Origin: Anas platyrhynchos
Lineage: Eukaryota > Chordata > Aves > Anseriformes > Anatidae
Assembly: GCF_047663525.1 (NCBI RefSeq)
Contig: NC_092613.1
Location: 3,807,501 to 3,871,500 of the forward strand
Length of the DNA: 64,000 nucleotides
Reading direction: 5' to 3'
The notes under the pieces are model-generated. The model was not told the origin of the DNA and did not search any database. It saw only the letters and a program-made list of their open reading frames with translations. Below are positions 1 to 13,000 of the stretch, in pieces. The position numbers and the translations under genes were made by a program. The stretch's first letter is position 1, and the number at the start of each line of letters is the position of its first letter.

Positions 1-313
1 AATCCCCGGCATGAATCACGAGCACAAACCCATGACATTTACCATGGCACCTGACTTGAGACAATAATTTCCGTAGGAACTGCAGGGGCTGCAAAGCCTC
101 ACGCTTCAGGGCAGCCACTGGCCTCTAGCAGTAGGGAGGATCGGCCAGCAGCTTCCCCGGCAGTGTTTTGAGCCCTGAACGTGGGCTTTTTGGTGCTACA
201 AAATGTGCCAGCAGCATTGCAGGCACCTGAGCACGGGTGGGCTGTGTGCGGTGGGTGAGTGGCCTCCCTGGAAGGAGGGTCCCACCGCCCCGCTGGCACC
301 GTGCCCCTTGCAG
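1..313 (+). other. ITPR3: ITPR3 intron, 3' part
   Basis: Intronic sequence ending in the acceptor CCCTTGCAG at 305-313. No exon is recognized in it. Confidence 0.8.
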
Positions 314-1045
314 GTTTGTGATCCAGCTGCTGGAGGACTTGGTGTTCTTCGTCAGCGATGTCCCCAACAATGGCCAGAACGTGCTGGACATTGTGGTGAC
401 CAAGCCCAACCGGGAGCGGCAGAAGCTCATGCGGGAGCAGAACATCCTGAAGCAGGTGAGGGGCCAGGACCGTGCACCTGGGCAAGGCTGAGGTCTGATG
501 CCCAGCCATGCATGGGAGGCTGTGTGGACGGTGACACAGCACTTACATCCCTGCTTTGGGGGCAGATCTTTGGGATTCTGAAAGCCCCCTTCAAGGACAA
601 GGGTGGCGAAGGGCCCCTGGTGCGGCTGGAGGAGCTGTCAGACCAGAAGAATGCTCCCTACCAGTACATGTTTCGGCTGTGCTACCGTGTGCTGCGGCAC
701 TCCCAGGAGGATTATCGCAAAAACCAGGTGGGTTGGGGGGTAGAAGTGGGGAGCCCCCATCCCACCTCGTGTTGCACAGCCCTGGGGGGCTGCAGAGGTC
801 GCGGTGGGGTAGGGGAGCATCGGCAGACCCTGCTGTGCAGCCTCACACTCACCATCTCTCTGCCCGCTCCAGGAACACATAGCCAAGCAGTTCGGGATGA
901 TGCAGTCCCAGATTGGCTACGACATCCTGGCCGAGGACACCATCACGGCCCTGCTGCACAACAACCGCAAGCTGCTGGAGAAGCACATCACGAAGACCGA
1001 GGTGGAGACCTTCGTCAGCCTGGTGCGCAAGAACCGCGAGCCACG
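314..1045 (+). CDS. ITPR3: ITPR3 exons: distal IP3-binding core
   Basis: Exons are 314-455, 566-727 and 873-1045. The first exon encodes the segment NRERQKLMR. In mouse IP3R1 its two Arg and one Lys (R504, K508, R511) contact the IP3 phosphates, and all three are present. The second exon ends in DYRKNQ, whose Y-R-K corresponds to Y567, R568 and K569 of the same binding pocket. The third exon encodes the conserved helical stretch [20 protein letters not shown]. The first exon begins with the last base of a split codon, so the acceptor at 311-313 is a true internal splice site and the gene continues upstream of the window. Every ligand-contact residue I can check in this half of the core is intact, so the receptor should bind IP3. 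Confidence 0.95.
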
Positions 1046-4000
1046 GTGCGTGCCCAGCACCCCCATCCCGAGGGGCTTTGAGCAGCTTGACGGGTGGGAT
1101 GTGCCTTGAGCAGAGGCAAAAAGAGCCCCCCCATAGGCCCCCCTTTCACAGCGAGCTGTCTCTGCCCCGCCCTCACTCCCCAGGTTTTTGGACTACCTCT
1201 CGGACCTGTGCGTGTCCAACCACATCGCCATCCCCGTCACCCAGGAGCTGATCTGCAAGTGCGTGCTGGACCCAAAAAATAGTGACATCCTCATCAAAAC
1301 TGAGTGAGTAGTCATGGGGAGAGATTTTCCACGGTCGGGGTTCAGTGCCTGGCCCTGCCTACTGCCATGGTACCCTGTAAAACCCCCATCACGCCCCGAG
1401 GTGCTCCATCCTCAGCAGCATCTCCAAGTTTACTCCTACCCCACCCCAGGCTGCGGCCAGTGAAGGAGATGTCCCAGACCCACGAGTACCTGAGCATCGA
1501 GTACTCGGAGGAGGAGGTTTGGCTCACCTGGACCGACAAGAACAACGACCACCATGAGAAAAGCATCCGGCAGCTGGCACAGGAGGCCCGGGCTGGCAAT
1601 GCCCACGACGAGAACGTTCTCAGCTACTACAGGTGACAATCCTGTGGCACCCTCTCCCCAGGCTGTGGGGAGACGGGGTGAGGACGTAAGGGTTGCATGG
1701 CCTCGCTCCTTCTCCACCTTGTCCCCACACAGGTACCAGCTGAAGCTCTTTGCCCGCATGTGTCTGGACCGCCAGTACTTGGCCATCAAGGAGATCTCCC
1801 AGCAGCTGGGGGTGGACCTGATCTTCCTCTGCATGGCGGATGAAATGCTGCCCTTCGATCTCCGGGCGTCCTTCTGCCACCTCATGTTGCACGTGCACGT
1901 GGACAGGGACCCCCAGGAGCTGGTGATGCCCGTCAAGTTTGCGCGGCTCTGGACCGAGATCCCCACGGCCATCACCATCAAAGAGTGAGAGGCGCTGGGG
2001 CTTTGGGGGACGTGGGAGGTGGGGTGGCAGATGTCCTCCTGTGGTCTCCATCACAGTCACAAGCATCGCTCCTGGCCGTGATGGCTCTCAGCAGGCCCCT
2101 GGGCAGTGCTCCTGCCCAGCTGGGGCGAGGAGACCCACTGCCATCCAGCTCATCCTGCCGTCTCCCCTCGCAGCTACGACTCCAACCTCAACGCCTCGCG
2201 AGACGACAAGAAGAACAAGTTTGCCAGCACCATGGAGTTCGTGGAGGATTACCTGAACAACGTGGTGAGCGAGGCGGTGCCCTTCGCCAACGAGGAGAAG
2301 AACAAGCTCACCTTCGAGGTGCGAGACCTGCTGGTGTCCCTGGCACCTCGCGCAGCCATCGGCCACCTCCACGCCTTGCAGCTGCCTCTGGGGCAAGGCT
2401 GGCTGTGCCGGCATCCCATGTTTACAGCCCCGAGCACAGCAAGGTCTGGAGCTTGCTTTGTCCTTCCCCAGGTCGTCAGCCTTGCCCACAACCTCATCTA
2501 CTTCGGCTTCTACAGCTTCAGTGAGCTGCTGCGCCTGACACGGACACTGCTGGGCATCATCGACTGCGTCCAAAACCCACAGCTGATGATGCAGGCGGTC
2601 TACAACGATGAGGTGACGGGTGAGTCCCTGCTCCAAAACCAGGCACGGTCCCAGGGGAAGGTAGTTCTTGTGGTCTGCCCAGTGCTTTCCAGTTTGGGCT
2701 GCAAGAGAGCAAGCTGCAGGTTTGGTTGTGTGGAAATTTGGGCTGGGTATGCAACAGGAGACAGGAGATGCTGAGTCCTTGGCCACAGCAGAGAAATAGC
2801 CAGTCCTTCCTGCTGGTTCTCTGGTTAACAGCTACATTTGCACTCAAAGTGGGCCCTTCCATCAGTCTTCTCCCCCCTCTCTTCCCTCCGCATTAACTCT
2901 GTGGCTGCCCCTGCAGGGAAGAATGTGCGGAGGTCGATCCAGGGCGTTGGGCAGATGATGTCCACCATGGTGCTGAGCAGGAAACAGTCCATCTTCAGCC
3001 CCCCGAGCCTCAGTGCTGGCTCTACCCCTGAGCCAGTGGACAGAGGGAGGAGCATTGAGAATGAGAACATCGTGGTGATGGAGACCAAGCTGAAGATCCT
3101 GGAGATCTTGCAGGTGGGAGCTGGAGGAGCATCGTGGAGCTGCGGGTGGGACCTGTGGGATGGGGTGGGAAGATGTAGTTTTCTGATAAAAGGAGGCAGA
3201 TGGTGTGATGAGAGGTCTCACTTTTGCTTTCTTCCCTCCCCGCTACTGCCAGTTCATCCTGAACGTGCGGCTGGACTACAGGATCTCCTACCTGCTTTCC
3301 GTCTTCAAGAAGGAGTTTGTGGAAGTCTACCCCATGCAGGACAGCGCGGCCGACGGGACAGCTCCAGCCTTCGACTCCACAAGTAACTCTTCCCCTTTGC
3401 TCCTGGTACAACCCCAGCTCCAGCAGCTCTCCATCCTCCACCTCTGCTGGCAGGGAGCCCGGGGAATCGGAGTTTGTGCAGGAGGGACGAGGTGTCCCGT
3501 GTCCATCGTGGACGCTTGGACATGGGCTGGGGAGCTCGGCCGGATCCTGCAGGGTTTCTGCTGATGCACAGGGATCGTGTTGGCTGCTCCATTCATCTCC
3601 CTTTCCTCTCCCTGCAGCTGCAGCCATGAACCTGGATCGGATCGGCGAGCACGCAGAGGCCATGTTCGGTGTGGGGTGAGTCCCTGCCCCTCTAGTGCTT
3701 AGGTAGCCTGGCCGTAGGGCCCTTCCTTCTCCTGCCTGTACTCACTCTGAGGCTGAGAGCTGCAGGTGATGAGGAAGACGAGGCTCTACAGGCTAATGCA
3801 GCTGTCCCCATCAGCCCTGAGGGCTGACTGAGTGCACACAAGCTCCCACGTGGCTGCTAACACCAAGCGCTTTCGTCCCGGCTTCAGGAAGACGAGCAGC
3901 ATGCTGGAGGTGGATGATGAAGGAGGGAGGATGTTCCTGCGGGTGCTGATCCACCTGACGATGCACGACTACCCGCCGCTCATCTCCGGCTCCCTGCAGC

Positions 4001-7000
4001 TCCTCTTCAAGCACTTCAGCCAGAGGCAGGAGGTCCTGCACACCTTCAAGCAGGTAACCCCCGAGCACCTCGGTGCTGGTCCTGGCTGGGGTGGCTGCAC
4101 CCGATGGCCCCTTTGCTTGGGAGGGGGGTCCGGGTGCGGATGGGAGTGGGGTCTGTGCCCCAAACCGGCTGCACAGGGGAGCCCCCGGGAATGTCACTGC
4201 AGGTTCAGCTCCTGATCTCAGCCCAGGACGTCGAGAACTACAAGGTGATCAAGTCAGAGCTGGACAAACTCCGCACCATGGTGGAGAAATCTGAGCTGTG
4301 GGTGGACAAGAAAGGCAACGTCAAAGGGGACAGCACGGGGGACGGGAACAAGAAGGAGAAGAAAGAGGTGAGAGCCCTGAGCAAGGTGCTGGGGAGAGGA
4401 CTGGGGGGCAGAGGAGCAGCTCACTTCAGTCCAACACCCGGCAGCTCTCAGTGGGCCACGCACACCTCTTGGGGAAGGGTCCTGTGGGGTGCAGTTGTGG
4501 CCCAGGCTTTGGAGAGGTGTGGCAGGACCCTGACGCTGCTTCTGTCCCCTCGCAGCACACTGCTGATGAAGAAGTCATTGCTCCAGGAGAGAAGAGCAGC
4601 GAGAACTACCAGATAGTCAAGGGGGTGAGTGGGACCGAAAACTGTCCCCAGGGCTGGCTGGGGCACCTGGAGGAAGGGACAGGGAGAAATTGGGGGATAC
4701 TTCCAATCTTTTCTGGGGTTCAAGCGTCCATTGAGTTCAGTCTCTTCTGGGGCACATCTGGATATCAAGCAGACCCCTGGTGCTGGTGGCCATCCTGCTG
4801 GCTCCCAGGCTCAACTCCCCTCTGGCCTTGCTCCTTCTCTCTCCAGATCCTGGAGCGGCTCAATAAGATGTGTGGTGTTGGCGAGCAAGTGCGCAAGAAG
4901 CAGCAGCGCCTGCTGAAGAACATGGACGCCCACAAAGTGATGCTGGATCTGCTGCAGATCCCCTATGAGAAGGTGGGTGGGCAGAAGCCGGCTGGTCCCA
5001 AAGCGTCTGGGCAAGGGGTGGGGGACATGGGGACACCCTGGGTTGGGCATGGCTGGGTCCTGTGGCTGGGCAAGGCAGGAGGGGCAGCAGCCTGCTCCAT
5101 CCCTCTCCAATCCCGGGTGTTTGTCCCCTCTCTGCCCTTCCTCAGGGTGATGCCAAGATGCTGGAGATCCTGAAGTTCACCCACCAGTTCCTGCAGAAGT
5201 TTTGCGCTGGCAATCAGGAAAACCAGGCCCTGCTGCACAAACACCTCAACCTCTTCCTGACCCCAGGGGTAAGGAGAGGGGGGCAGCGGGTGGTCACAGG
5301 CAGCAGCACGGGGAGAGGCTTCTGCACCGCTCCTGGGGCTGAGAGCAGGAGATGGAAAGGCCAGGAGGAGACCCCTGGAAGAGGCAGGGCCGGGGCAGGA
5401 GGGGGGCTGTGCCTCGCAGCCCCCAGCCTCACTCCGTCCCCCTGGTTCTGCAGCTCCTGGAGGCTGAGACGATGCAGCACATCTTCCTCAACAACTACCA
5501 GCTCTGCTCAGAGATCAACGAGACGGTGCCGCAGCACTTTATCCACTGCGTGGCCACCCACGGCCGCCACGTGCAGTACCTGGACTTCCTGCACACCATC
5601 ATCAAGGCCGAGGGCAAGTACGTCAAGAAGTGCCAGGACATGATCATGACCGAGGTAAGCGCCTCTACCCCTCTCCCCTACGGGGTGCAGTGGGGCACGG
5701 CTCCCAGGAGGAGTGTGCTTGGCTTCTCCCTCGGGCAAGAGCCTTCCCAAGCATGCTGGTTTCTCCCTGGAGTTGGAAAAATCTCCAAGAGAGATGCAAA
5801 AATCTGAGAGCCAATAACCATTCTGCAGTGCCATTTTGCATCACAAATGTCCACTTTTCCCCATAAACGCACGACCCATTCACCCGGCTGCTCCCTCTCA
5901 GCCCTCCCCGGTGCAGAGGATGCGTTTTTCTGCCTCTCGAGGTTTCTCACCCTCCTTCTGCGGAGCGGTGACCAGTGACCCTTCCCCACAGCTCACCAAC
6001 GCTGGGGACGACGTGGTGGTTTTCTACAATGACAAGGCGTCGCTGGCCACCCTCCTGGAGATGATGACGGCAGCCAGGGACGGGGTGGAGGAGAACAGCC
6101 CGCTGATGTACCACATCTCCCTGGTGGACCTGCTGGCCGCCTGCGCCGAAGGCAAGAACGTCTACACGGAGATCAAATGCACGTCCCTGCTGCCCTTGGA
6201 GGACGTGGTGCGGGTGGTGACACACGAGGACTGCATCACGGAGGTACGGGGTGCCTCTCCAGGAGGGCACTGGTGGCTTTGCTCTGTTTTCTGTTCCTCT
6301 GATGGTGCCCTCACCCTGTCCTCTCCCTCCCCGGCAGGTGAAGATGGCCTACGTGAACTTTGTCAACCACTGCTACGTGGACACAGAGGTGGAGATGAAG
6401 GAGATCTACACCAGCAACCACATCTGGACTCTTTTTGAGAACTTCACCCTGGATATGGCCCAGGTGCGTGAGGAGGGCCAGGCAGGGGTGAAACAGCAGG
6501 AACAGCTGCTGCATTGGGTGGGGACAGCTCAGTGCCACTGAGGCTCCTTGAAGCCTGGGGAGTCAGACAGGGGGCATGGGCACCATGGGCACTTGTGTAG
6601 CTGCCATGCTGGGGAGCAGTCAGAGCTCTGGCATGGACCCAGAAGCTGTGTCACCATCCATGTCCCTTGGCTCAGCAAGGTCTCAGCAGCTCTGCGTGGC
6701 AGCATCATCCACCCAGAACGCTTGGTCACCTTGCCCTGGTGCCATCAGCGTCCTCCCTTCTCCTCACAGATGTGCAAAAAGCGAGAGAAGCGCCTGCCAG
6801 ACCCCACGCTGGAGAAGTACGTGCTGACGGTGGTGCTGGACACCATCAACGCGTTCTTCAGCTCCCCCTTCTCGGAGAACAGCACCTCCCTGCAGGTAAT
6901 GAGGCTCTGCACGGCCAGGCCACGCACGGAGAGGGGAAAGGGGCTCACCAAGCCCTGAGTAGCGAGGTCTGGAAGCACCTTGCCCTGATCCAGACCTGCC

Positions 7001-10000
7001 CACTCTCTCCTGCAGACCCACCAGACCATTGTGGTGCAGCTTCTCCAGTCCACCATGCGGCTGCTGGAGTGCCCCTGGCTGCAGCAGCAGCACAAGAGCT
7101 CGGTGGAGGCTTGCATCCGCACGCTGGCCATGGTTGGTAAGGAGCCGTGCCGTGGGGATGCTCTGCTCCCCCCCAGCCACGAGGATGCAGCTTCCCCGGG
7201 GCTATTTCTGCTCCGGCAGAGCCCTCGCCCCTCCCGCAGCCATGGCAGGGTGCCCTGGAGAGGCTGCTGGCTGGGATCCGGGAGGTTTGGCTCTGGGATG
7301 TGCTTTTTGGGCTGTAATTTTGGTGACCGGGGTGGCCAGAGGCGAGCTGAAAGCTGGGTTTGGTTGGGAGATTCCTGGTGTGTCCCTCCTGGGGCTGGGC
7401 CCAGAAACAAAGCCAGCATTTATGGCAGATTTCCCTCGCCAGGACTTTGCCCTCGGCCTGTGGCTGCCTGGCTCAGCGCGAGGGTTGTCAGCACTGAGTC
7501 ACCGTGTGGAAAGCATTGCGTGGTGGTGAGACACCGGGTGGGGACAGCGGCCAGAGCCTTAGGATTCCCCTTTGTAATTATAGGCAGGGCACTTACAAGC
7601 TCCTCGTGCTGGGCTTTCCCAACTGCCAAGCAGAGGCAGTGCCTCTCTCAGTCCTCTTTCAGTCTAGGGGGGGCTGCAGGCAACGTGGTGCTGCTCTGGG
7701 GAGGGACGGATGGAAATCCTGCACCCCAACCTACCCAGGGGCTTTTTCTCTTGTATTTAACTCCTCTCCTCCGTGCTGCAAATGAAGAGCAGGAGAAGGG
7801 GTGCCCAGCCCGAGGCAGCGTGGCAAGACCCAGCCGATGGCATGGGCTGGGCTGTGGCTGTCCCCAACCCCGGCCCCCTCTCCCGCAGCCAAGAGCCGCT
7901 CCATCGCGCTGCCCATGGACCTGGACGCCCACGTCAGCTCCCTGCTCAACAGCAGCTCCACCAGCACTGTGCAGAGGAACACGTCCAGCTACAAGACGGC
8001 CACGCGGACCTTCCCCCGCGTCTCCACCACCCCAAACCAGTGGGACTACAAGAACATCATAGAGAAGCTGCAGGTACGGGGCCAGCAGGTGGTGGTCGGC
8101 GGCGCAGCGTGTCTCCACTGCGAGGCAGCGAGAAGACATGGGCTCTGCAAGCCTGTCCCGTATTTGTATTTGTGTCTCCTTGGTATGTTTTGAGCTAAAG
8201 GTGTGCGCTGTGACTTGTAGGACATCATTAATGCCCTGGAGGACCGCTTGAAACCGCTGGTGGAGGCTGAGCTGTCCGTCCTGGTGGATGTCCTCCACCG
8301 GCCAGAGCTGCTTTTCATGGAGGGGACGGAGGCGTACCAGCGATGCGAGAGCGGAGGTTTCCTGTCCAAGTGAGGATGCTTTGAAATTGCCATGGGGTTG
8401 CTGGGGAAGGGCTGCTGACCTTCTCCCTCTGTGGGTTTTGTGCCTGCGGAGTGGAGGAGTGCCCTTGGGGACCCCGTGTCCCTCTCGGCTGCGTGACGAT
8501 GGCTCTGCTGTGCGTGGCCAGGCTGGTGCAGCACACCAAGGACCTCATGGAGACGGAGGAGAAGCTGTGCATCAAGGTGCTGAGGACGCTGCAGCAGATG
8601 CTGGTGAAGAGGAACAAGTACGGTGAGAGGGTGAGCACCGTGGCCCCTTGGCACATCCCCTGCCCCACTCCTCGGCTCTGGCTGCCCGGGCTGGCAGCAC
8701 CCTCCCCGTCACAGCCCATGGGCGCTCAGCCTTGTTCTGCTCTGGCGCTGGCACTGGGAGCCTCGTGACGTTTATTTGTCTTGGCAGGGCAACCTGCTGC
8801 GGAAAATGCTCCTGAACAATTACCTGCAGAACAAGAAGTCCAGCTCCAAAGGCGAAATCATGGATGCTGCTGGGGGAGGTGAGTGCCCCTCTCCTGCCTT
8901 TCCTCATCTTTCTGTGCAGCTCTTGCTCATGTTGAATGCCTGGTTCCCAAACCATGGAGGTATAAGGTCTGTAGCTGGTCTCCATGCTCGCACCTCCATG
9001 GAAGTAAAGGATTTAGGGAGAAGAAGGGATGGGTCTGAGATGTCCCTGGGAGTGACTTGGCCGTGCTCCTTCTCTTACACCACCATCACATCCGTCTGTG
9101 TCCTCTCCTGCAGGCCAGGACCAGGACTGGTCCGCTATCGCTGCTGTCCAGTGCCGGCTGGACCGAGAAGGGGCCACCAAGCTGGTGGCTGACCTCATCA
9201 TGAACACCAAGAACGAGAAGATCTTCCAGGAGAGCATCCTGCTGGCCATTCGGCTGCTGGACGGAGGCAACACTGAGATCCAGGTGCTTGTGGTGGGCAC
9301 CAGCCCCTGGGGACTGGGCAGCCGTGGTTTGATGTGTGCGGTGCGAGGGTCCCAGTGTGCAGAAGAAAGGGGCGCAGGGCAGTCCTCAGCCCCTGGCCAG
9401 TCCCCGAGCAGCAGACTTTACCAAAAATTTAGGTGCATGCATTTGCTCGCCATCTGGGGGAGGAACTGCAGAAATTTCTCTGCTTTCGGGTTTTCCAGCT
9501 TGGTGGCTGGATGCTGTGAAAGGGGCAGGTTGTTGCCGAGGGTTTCTGGAGTAATGCTGATGCCCTCTGCCGGGTATCGCGGAAATGACTCAGATTTGCA
9601 GCTCTCAGGTGATCACTTGTAGGTTATCTTGAATTCCTCATCATGGGGAAGCCGATGAACTTTACACACAAAAATCAGGGGCTTCCAAGCCTGGAGCTGC
9701 TGTAGTTGCTGCTTGCTATGTCCCCAGCCCTGCCCAGGGTGAAGGGGGGCACAGGCACAGGGGATGATGCACCCCTATGAGTCCAAGAGGACTGTGATCT
9801 CCAGGGCTATTGGAAATAATCCTGCTCGCCACATTATCCCAGGCAAGGGCTGGAGTGCTGGAGGCTACTGGATCAGAGGGGCAGGCTGGGGTGGCTTGGA
9901 TACTGCAGCAGAGACTGGAAGTGCTGTCCTTCCTCCTCCCAGAAATCCTTTTACAACCTCATGACGAGCGACAAGAAGTCCGAGAAGTTCTTCAAAGTTT

Positions 10001-13000
10001 TGCATGACCGGATGAAGAAGGCGCAGCAGGAGACCAAGTCTACGGTGTCGGTGAACATGAGTGACATTGGGAACAAGCCTCGTGAGGACAAAGACGAGCC
10101 TGACCCTGGCACCAAAGGTATGGGGCCGTGTCCACCCAGCAGGGCCAATGCCTGCCTCGTTGGACAGCCTGATGCTAATGAGGTTGGGTTGCCCAGCAGG
10201 ACGAGGAGAGGCCTTCGTGATGCCAGGCACCCCCTCCCGATACCCGCTGGCGTTAGGGTTTCGGAAGGGCCATGACGGTGGAGAGCAGGGCCAGAACAAC
10301 GAAATGGGGGTGACGGTTCTGATTATGGAGCCTATCCTGCGATTCCTGCAGCTGCTGTGCGAGAACCACAACCGGGACCTCCAGGTTGGTTCTGGGGGCT
10401 GCTAGGGACGGGGGCAGAGACTGTAGGACTGGGGTGCAGGAAGATGGATTCCGCCCCAGCTGGGTCCAAAAAGACATTGTGCTGGCTTCCCTGTGCCTCA
10501 GTTTCCCCATCTGCAAATGCACCATCCTTTAGGATTAACTTGGTGTCCTGGAAGGAGCCGATCATGGCACAGCTGTTTTCATGTGACTGGGTGCTGCTCT
10601 TGGGGGGGTCTGTACACTACAGGGGAGGCCCTGAGCCTAATTTTGCATCAAAATTAGCTGGAGGTTGTGCTGGGAGTGGGGCCAGAACCTGGTGTCCCTG
10701 TCAGAGTGATGCTGCTCAGGCTTGTAACTGCAGGCTTTGCTCGACAGAACTTCCTCCGGTGCCAGAACAACAAGACCAACTACAACCTGGTGTGCGAGAC
10801 GCTGCAGTTCCTCGACATCATGTGCGGCAGCACCACGGGGGGGCTGGGGCTGCTGGGGCTCTACATCAACGAGTACAACGTGGCCCTCATCACCCAGACC
10901 CTGGAGACCCTGACCGAGTACTGCCAGGGGCCCTGCCACGAGAACCAGGTCTGTGCACGTCGCTGCAGGTCTGGGTTCGTCCTTGCGTGTCCCATCCCAT
11001 CAGGGATGCCCAAGGAAGGATTTTGGGGGATGCATGGGACAGCAGCAGGGATAGGGGCAGCTCTGGACTTCAGGGTGTGAAGGAGAGCGCAACGTGGGCT
11101 GCAGGGGTTCCCTGTGGTGCACAGGGACAGTGTGTGGGTTACAAGCTCCTGCTTGGCTAGATAATATGGTGATGCAAAAAATAATTTGGTGATGGAAATG
11201 GTGCCACTGGCGGGGAGAGGAGGGACCTGGGGCTCATGGAGCAAAAGTGATGGTTCTGCATGAAGGCAGGGCACAGCTTTGGACCTGAGCTGTGTTGGAG
11301 GTGAAGCTGGGAGGGATGGCAACACCCGTGGGATAACCTCACTGCATTGCTGCCCTAGAGCTGCATCGTGACCCACGAGTCCAACGGGATCGACATCATC
11401 ACAGCCCTCATCCTCAACGACATCAGCCCCCTCTGCAAGTACCGGATGGACCTGGTCCTGCAGCTGAAGGTAGGCAGGGCCTGGGGCTGGGATGGTGGCC
11501 ACGTGTGTGCAGCACTGCGTGGGCTCCCGGCTTGCTGGCGCATCCTTGGGCTGAGCTGTGGGGCGAGGGGGGTCTGAAGCAGGGGATGCGTGGGGCTGGT
11601 TCATCTCCTGTGTGCGTGGCTTGGATTTATGGCAGCCCATGGTGCAGGGGGGTTCTGCCCACTTCAAGGTCCTGGGCACAGGTAGGGTATAGCTCCTCTC
11701 AGCACGGGCTTCTCCCTGCCAGGACAATGCCTCCAAGCTCCTTTTGGCCCTCATGGAGAGCAGACACGACAGCGAGAACGCCGAGCGGATCCTCATCAGC
11801 CTCCGCCCGCAGGAACTGGTAAGGGCTGAGCGGGGTGGGAGGGTGAAAGAGCCCCCACGAGCCCCTGTAAGCCCCCGGGCTTGTGGCTCCTGCTGGAGGT
11901 CCTACACCTCTGGCTCCTGGTGCAGTTTCTGGCTTGCAACCCCAAAACCACCTCGGGTGCTGCCCTGACACTGCTCACACACCACCAGCATCCGTCCTGA
12001 GTCGGGTTCCCGGAGCTGTTTGTGGCCAGTGGAGGAAAATGAGGTGAGGAGACCAGGACAAGCTCACCTGCCCTCTGCTGCCTTCCAGGTTGACGTGATT
12101 AAGAAGGCCTATCTGCAGGAGGAGGAGTGCGAAAACGCTGAGGTTTCCCCCCGGGAAGTCGGCCACAACATTTATATCCTGGCGCTGCAGGTACCGACGC
12201 TGCAATCTGCTGTGACAGCAGGGCCCCCACCAGGCTGGGCTCCCCATGCTGTGCTGGTCTCCCACTCACCGATTTGCACATTTTTCTCTGTGTTTATTTA
12301 CATTTCCTCCAGACGGGCTGGGAAATGTGCTTTTTGCCTCCCACAAAAACCCAGCACCCTGGCTTAGTGGCCATCCCCCTAATCCCCCTAGTGCGCACCC
12401 CGTGTTCCACTCTGGTGTGCAGAGGCTGCTCCATCCTGTGCTAACCCACTCTCGCTGTCCCCCTTCCAGCTGTCCCGTCACAACAAGTCCCTGCAGCAGC
12501 TCCTGAAGCCGGTGAAGCGAATCCAGGAGGAGGAGGAGGAGGGCATCTCGTCCATGGTACGGAAAGCCCTCGGGAACAGAGGCAGAGCTCCCCGACCCCG
12601 AGCGAAGGCTGTGAAAAGCCTCTCCTCCCAGCCTCACTGAGCTGCCCTGCTGCTTGTCGTTCAAGATTTGATGGGGTTTAGTGTTCCTGGGGGTGGGGGG
12701 ACTGAAGAAAGATTTAGAAGAGCCAGTGTAGCCAAATCTACAACCCAATGGCACGTGCACCCGTTATAACCCAGCTGCAGAGAGCTGTGTGTGTGGGGCT
12801 CCCTGGGGAAGGCTCAGCCACGGGTGACATCCAGCTTGCTGCAGGGTGCTGCCCTGCTGGGCTCCTGCTCCTGCTACCTGCTTCCTCCCTTCCCTTCAGA
12901 AAAGGAAGGACTGAGTCCTTTGCTGTCATTTCTTGCCTCTGCCTTAGATCCCGTACAAGATTCAGCAGTAATGTGATTTCCCTAGGGTTTTAGGGGCATT

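Noticed and set aside
203-1081. Long frame across the first ITPR3 exons as a separate gene
   Set aside because: It is a shadow in another phase, and it runs through introns with clear splice sites.
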